Below, piece after piece: positions 62,325 through 64,000 of a stretch of 64,000 nucleotides of DNA. Each line of letters begins with the position of its first letter. Within the stretch, counting starts at the first letter, position 1. Below the pieces are notes generated by a model that ran no database searches, was not told the DNA's origin, and was given only the letters and a program-made list of their open reading frames with translations. The position numbers and the translations under genes are program-made. Source of the DNA: Musa acuminata AAA Group (taxonomy: Eukaryota > Streptophyta > Magnoliopsida > Zingiberales > Musaceae); NCBI RefSeq assembly GCF_036884655.1, contig NC_088330.1:31189001-31253000 (forward strand), written 5' to 3'.

Positions 62325-64000
62325 TCATATTTTAGCATTCATCAAGTCAGAAAGCTTGAGCACATCGAGAGAAGGGAGACTCGGCAGTGTGTTGACAGTC
62401 GATAGGGTTCCAAAGACCTGCTTCATTGTTGGGCGTGACTCTGGGTCATGTTCCACGCAGCAAAGTGCCAACCTCAAAACTGCAGCTACCTCGTCTGCAA
62501 CCTCCGTCGTAGGGAGTGATGGACGCTGGTCTAATACATATTTCACAAGCGTGTTTTTCGGCGACGAAGGCAATGACAGAACGGAAACGAGTCCTTCCCC
62601 ATGTCCTCCTATTAGCAACTCAAGCGTGACCACTCCGAAACTGTAAACATCGCATTTGGTGGTCACTCTCATCTCATAAGCAAGCTCTGCAAACAATAAC
62701 CGATAACTGAGGAAACCTTATATCGTAGAAGGATCTCCAAAAGACAGCTATGTTAGGCTACTTTGCGCCTTGATTGATGAATAACTACGTGTACAGTAAA
62801 TCGACTGCTGTTTTCTATTTCTAGATTGATGAATAATTCATGTAAATGAGCTACAAGCTGATGGACTTTTAACTTGCAAAAAATGTATTACTATATGACG
62901 TCGGGGGAGAAACTTACCCGGTGCCAAGTAACCATATGTGCCGGCAAGCATGCTCCAATTTGATGAATCTGGCTTCAGGAGTCGAGCAATACCGAAGTCA
63001 GAAACACAAGCCTTGAGTTCTGAATCGAGCAGAATATTGTTGGTGGTTATATCTCGATGAACAATGGGCTGATCGCAATCATGATGCATGTAGGACAGAG
63101 CACGAGCCACATCTTTGACAATGTTCACCCTCTTCACCCAGTCCAGTTCGGCAGCTGCTGCTTCGCTTCTGAGGAGGGATCCCAAACTTCCTCTCTCCAT
63201 GTACTCGTACACCAGAAACTTGTGTCGAGCAGAGGAGCAGAATCCGTAGAGCTTGACGATATTTCGATGTCGAATTTGAGTAAGAGTATGTATCTCGTTT
63301 TGAAAGGATTGCTCATTCGATGTAGTTTCGTCTTCCTGCAGATGAATTTTCTTCACTGCTAGCATCTGCCCGCTTGCTAATTCTGCTCTGTAAACGCTGC
63401 CATATGCACCACTTCCGATACAGTATTTTTCATTAAAATCCTCCGTGGCTGCAACGATATCCTTGTATGCATATCTTCCATCAAAGTTAAATACACAGAA
63501 TGTCATGCCTTCTTTGTTGCCATTATTTTCGGAAGGCATGGAATGTTTCTTGGTCTTCTGGAACAGTGAAAACGCTCCCAGAAAAACAAGTAAGATGAAT
63601 AAGACGACCACGGAAGCAATGATAGCTGAGATAATTGCTCTGTGGTGCTTGCTTCCATCATCTTTCCTTGCAGTATAAGAAAGACATGGAGGCAGGCCTT
63701 TGACGACCCCACACAAACCTTTGTTGTGGACAAACCACTTCGCCGGAGCTTTCCGGAAGACTGGGCTCTCAGGCACAGCCCCCTCCAATTCATTATATGA
63801 TACGTCAATGATTAATAAGCTGATCATAGCACTTAGTGAAGATGGAAGACCACCGGACAAATTATTATGTGAAAGATTCAGAATTTGCAGCATCGTAAAT
63901 TTGCTGAACTGTGAGGGTATCTCACCCGTTAGTGAGTTGTGGCTGATGTCCAATGCGTCTTGAAGGTACTCCAGGCTGCTGATCTCTGCAGGAATTCCTC
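62325..64000 (-). CDS. RLK1, copy 3: MIK2-like LRR receptor kinase (5' end beyond window)
   Basis: Exon 2 62325..62686, intron 62687..62917, exon 1 from 62918 running off the window end. The visible part covers the last LRRs, C-terminal cap, transmembrane helix and the whole kinase. Its protein is identical to copies 1 and 2 as far as it can be seen, with Gly loop, catalytic Lys, HRD and DFG kept. The first LRRs and signal peptide are not in the window, so intactness of the whole gene is not known. Confidence 0.93.

Overview
The window is nuclear DNA of a flowering plant. It carries receptor kinase genes with GT-AG introns, TATA boxes about 70-75 bp upstream of the start codons, and AT-rich intergenic DNA full of decayed Copia, Gypsy and LINE relics. 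The family and retroelement types would fit a non-grass monocot such as banana, but the species cannot be fixed from the sequence alone.

The layout is a tandem array of a roughly 28-31 kb unit. Every host gene in it is on the minus strand. Each unit, read left to right, holds: the tail (5' LTR side) of a minus-strand Copia element (Copia-A); receptor kinase gene RLK1; a LINE relic; receptor kinase gene RLK2; an AT-rich spacer with repeats and fragments of vanished RLK genes; a truncated plus-strand Copia (Copia-B); a heavily decayed minus-strand Gypsy relic; and the next Copia-A. Unit 1 covers about 1-30,953, unit 2 about 30,954-58,826, and unit 3 starts at about 58,827 and is cut by the window end inside RLK1.

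RLK1 (three copies: 3486-6878, 34439-37831, 62325-64000 partial) and RLK2 (11595-14841, 39473-42733) are two-exon LRR receptor-like kinases of the MIK2-like type: signal peptide, about 22-24 LRRs, one transmembrane helix and a Ser/Thr RD kinase. The three RLK1 copies are practically identical, while the RLK2 copies differ at about 65 residues. Almost all of those changes are in the LRR ectodomain, and many fall in the exposed xxLxLxx positions that form the ligand-facing surface. The second RLK2 copy has one nonsense codon just before the catalytic lysine.

Divergence is mosaic along the array. RLK1 and its flanks are near-identical, with sharp edges at 7468/38421 and near 33510/61396, while the neighbouring Copia, LINE and RLK2 DNA differs by several percent. 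This points to recent gene conversion or unequal crossing over, or to an assembly artefact that read depth could expose. The Copia-A insertion is older than the duplication, because both complete copies share the same flanks and similarly diverged LTRs. No working transposon, RNA gene or CRISPR array was found.
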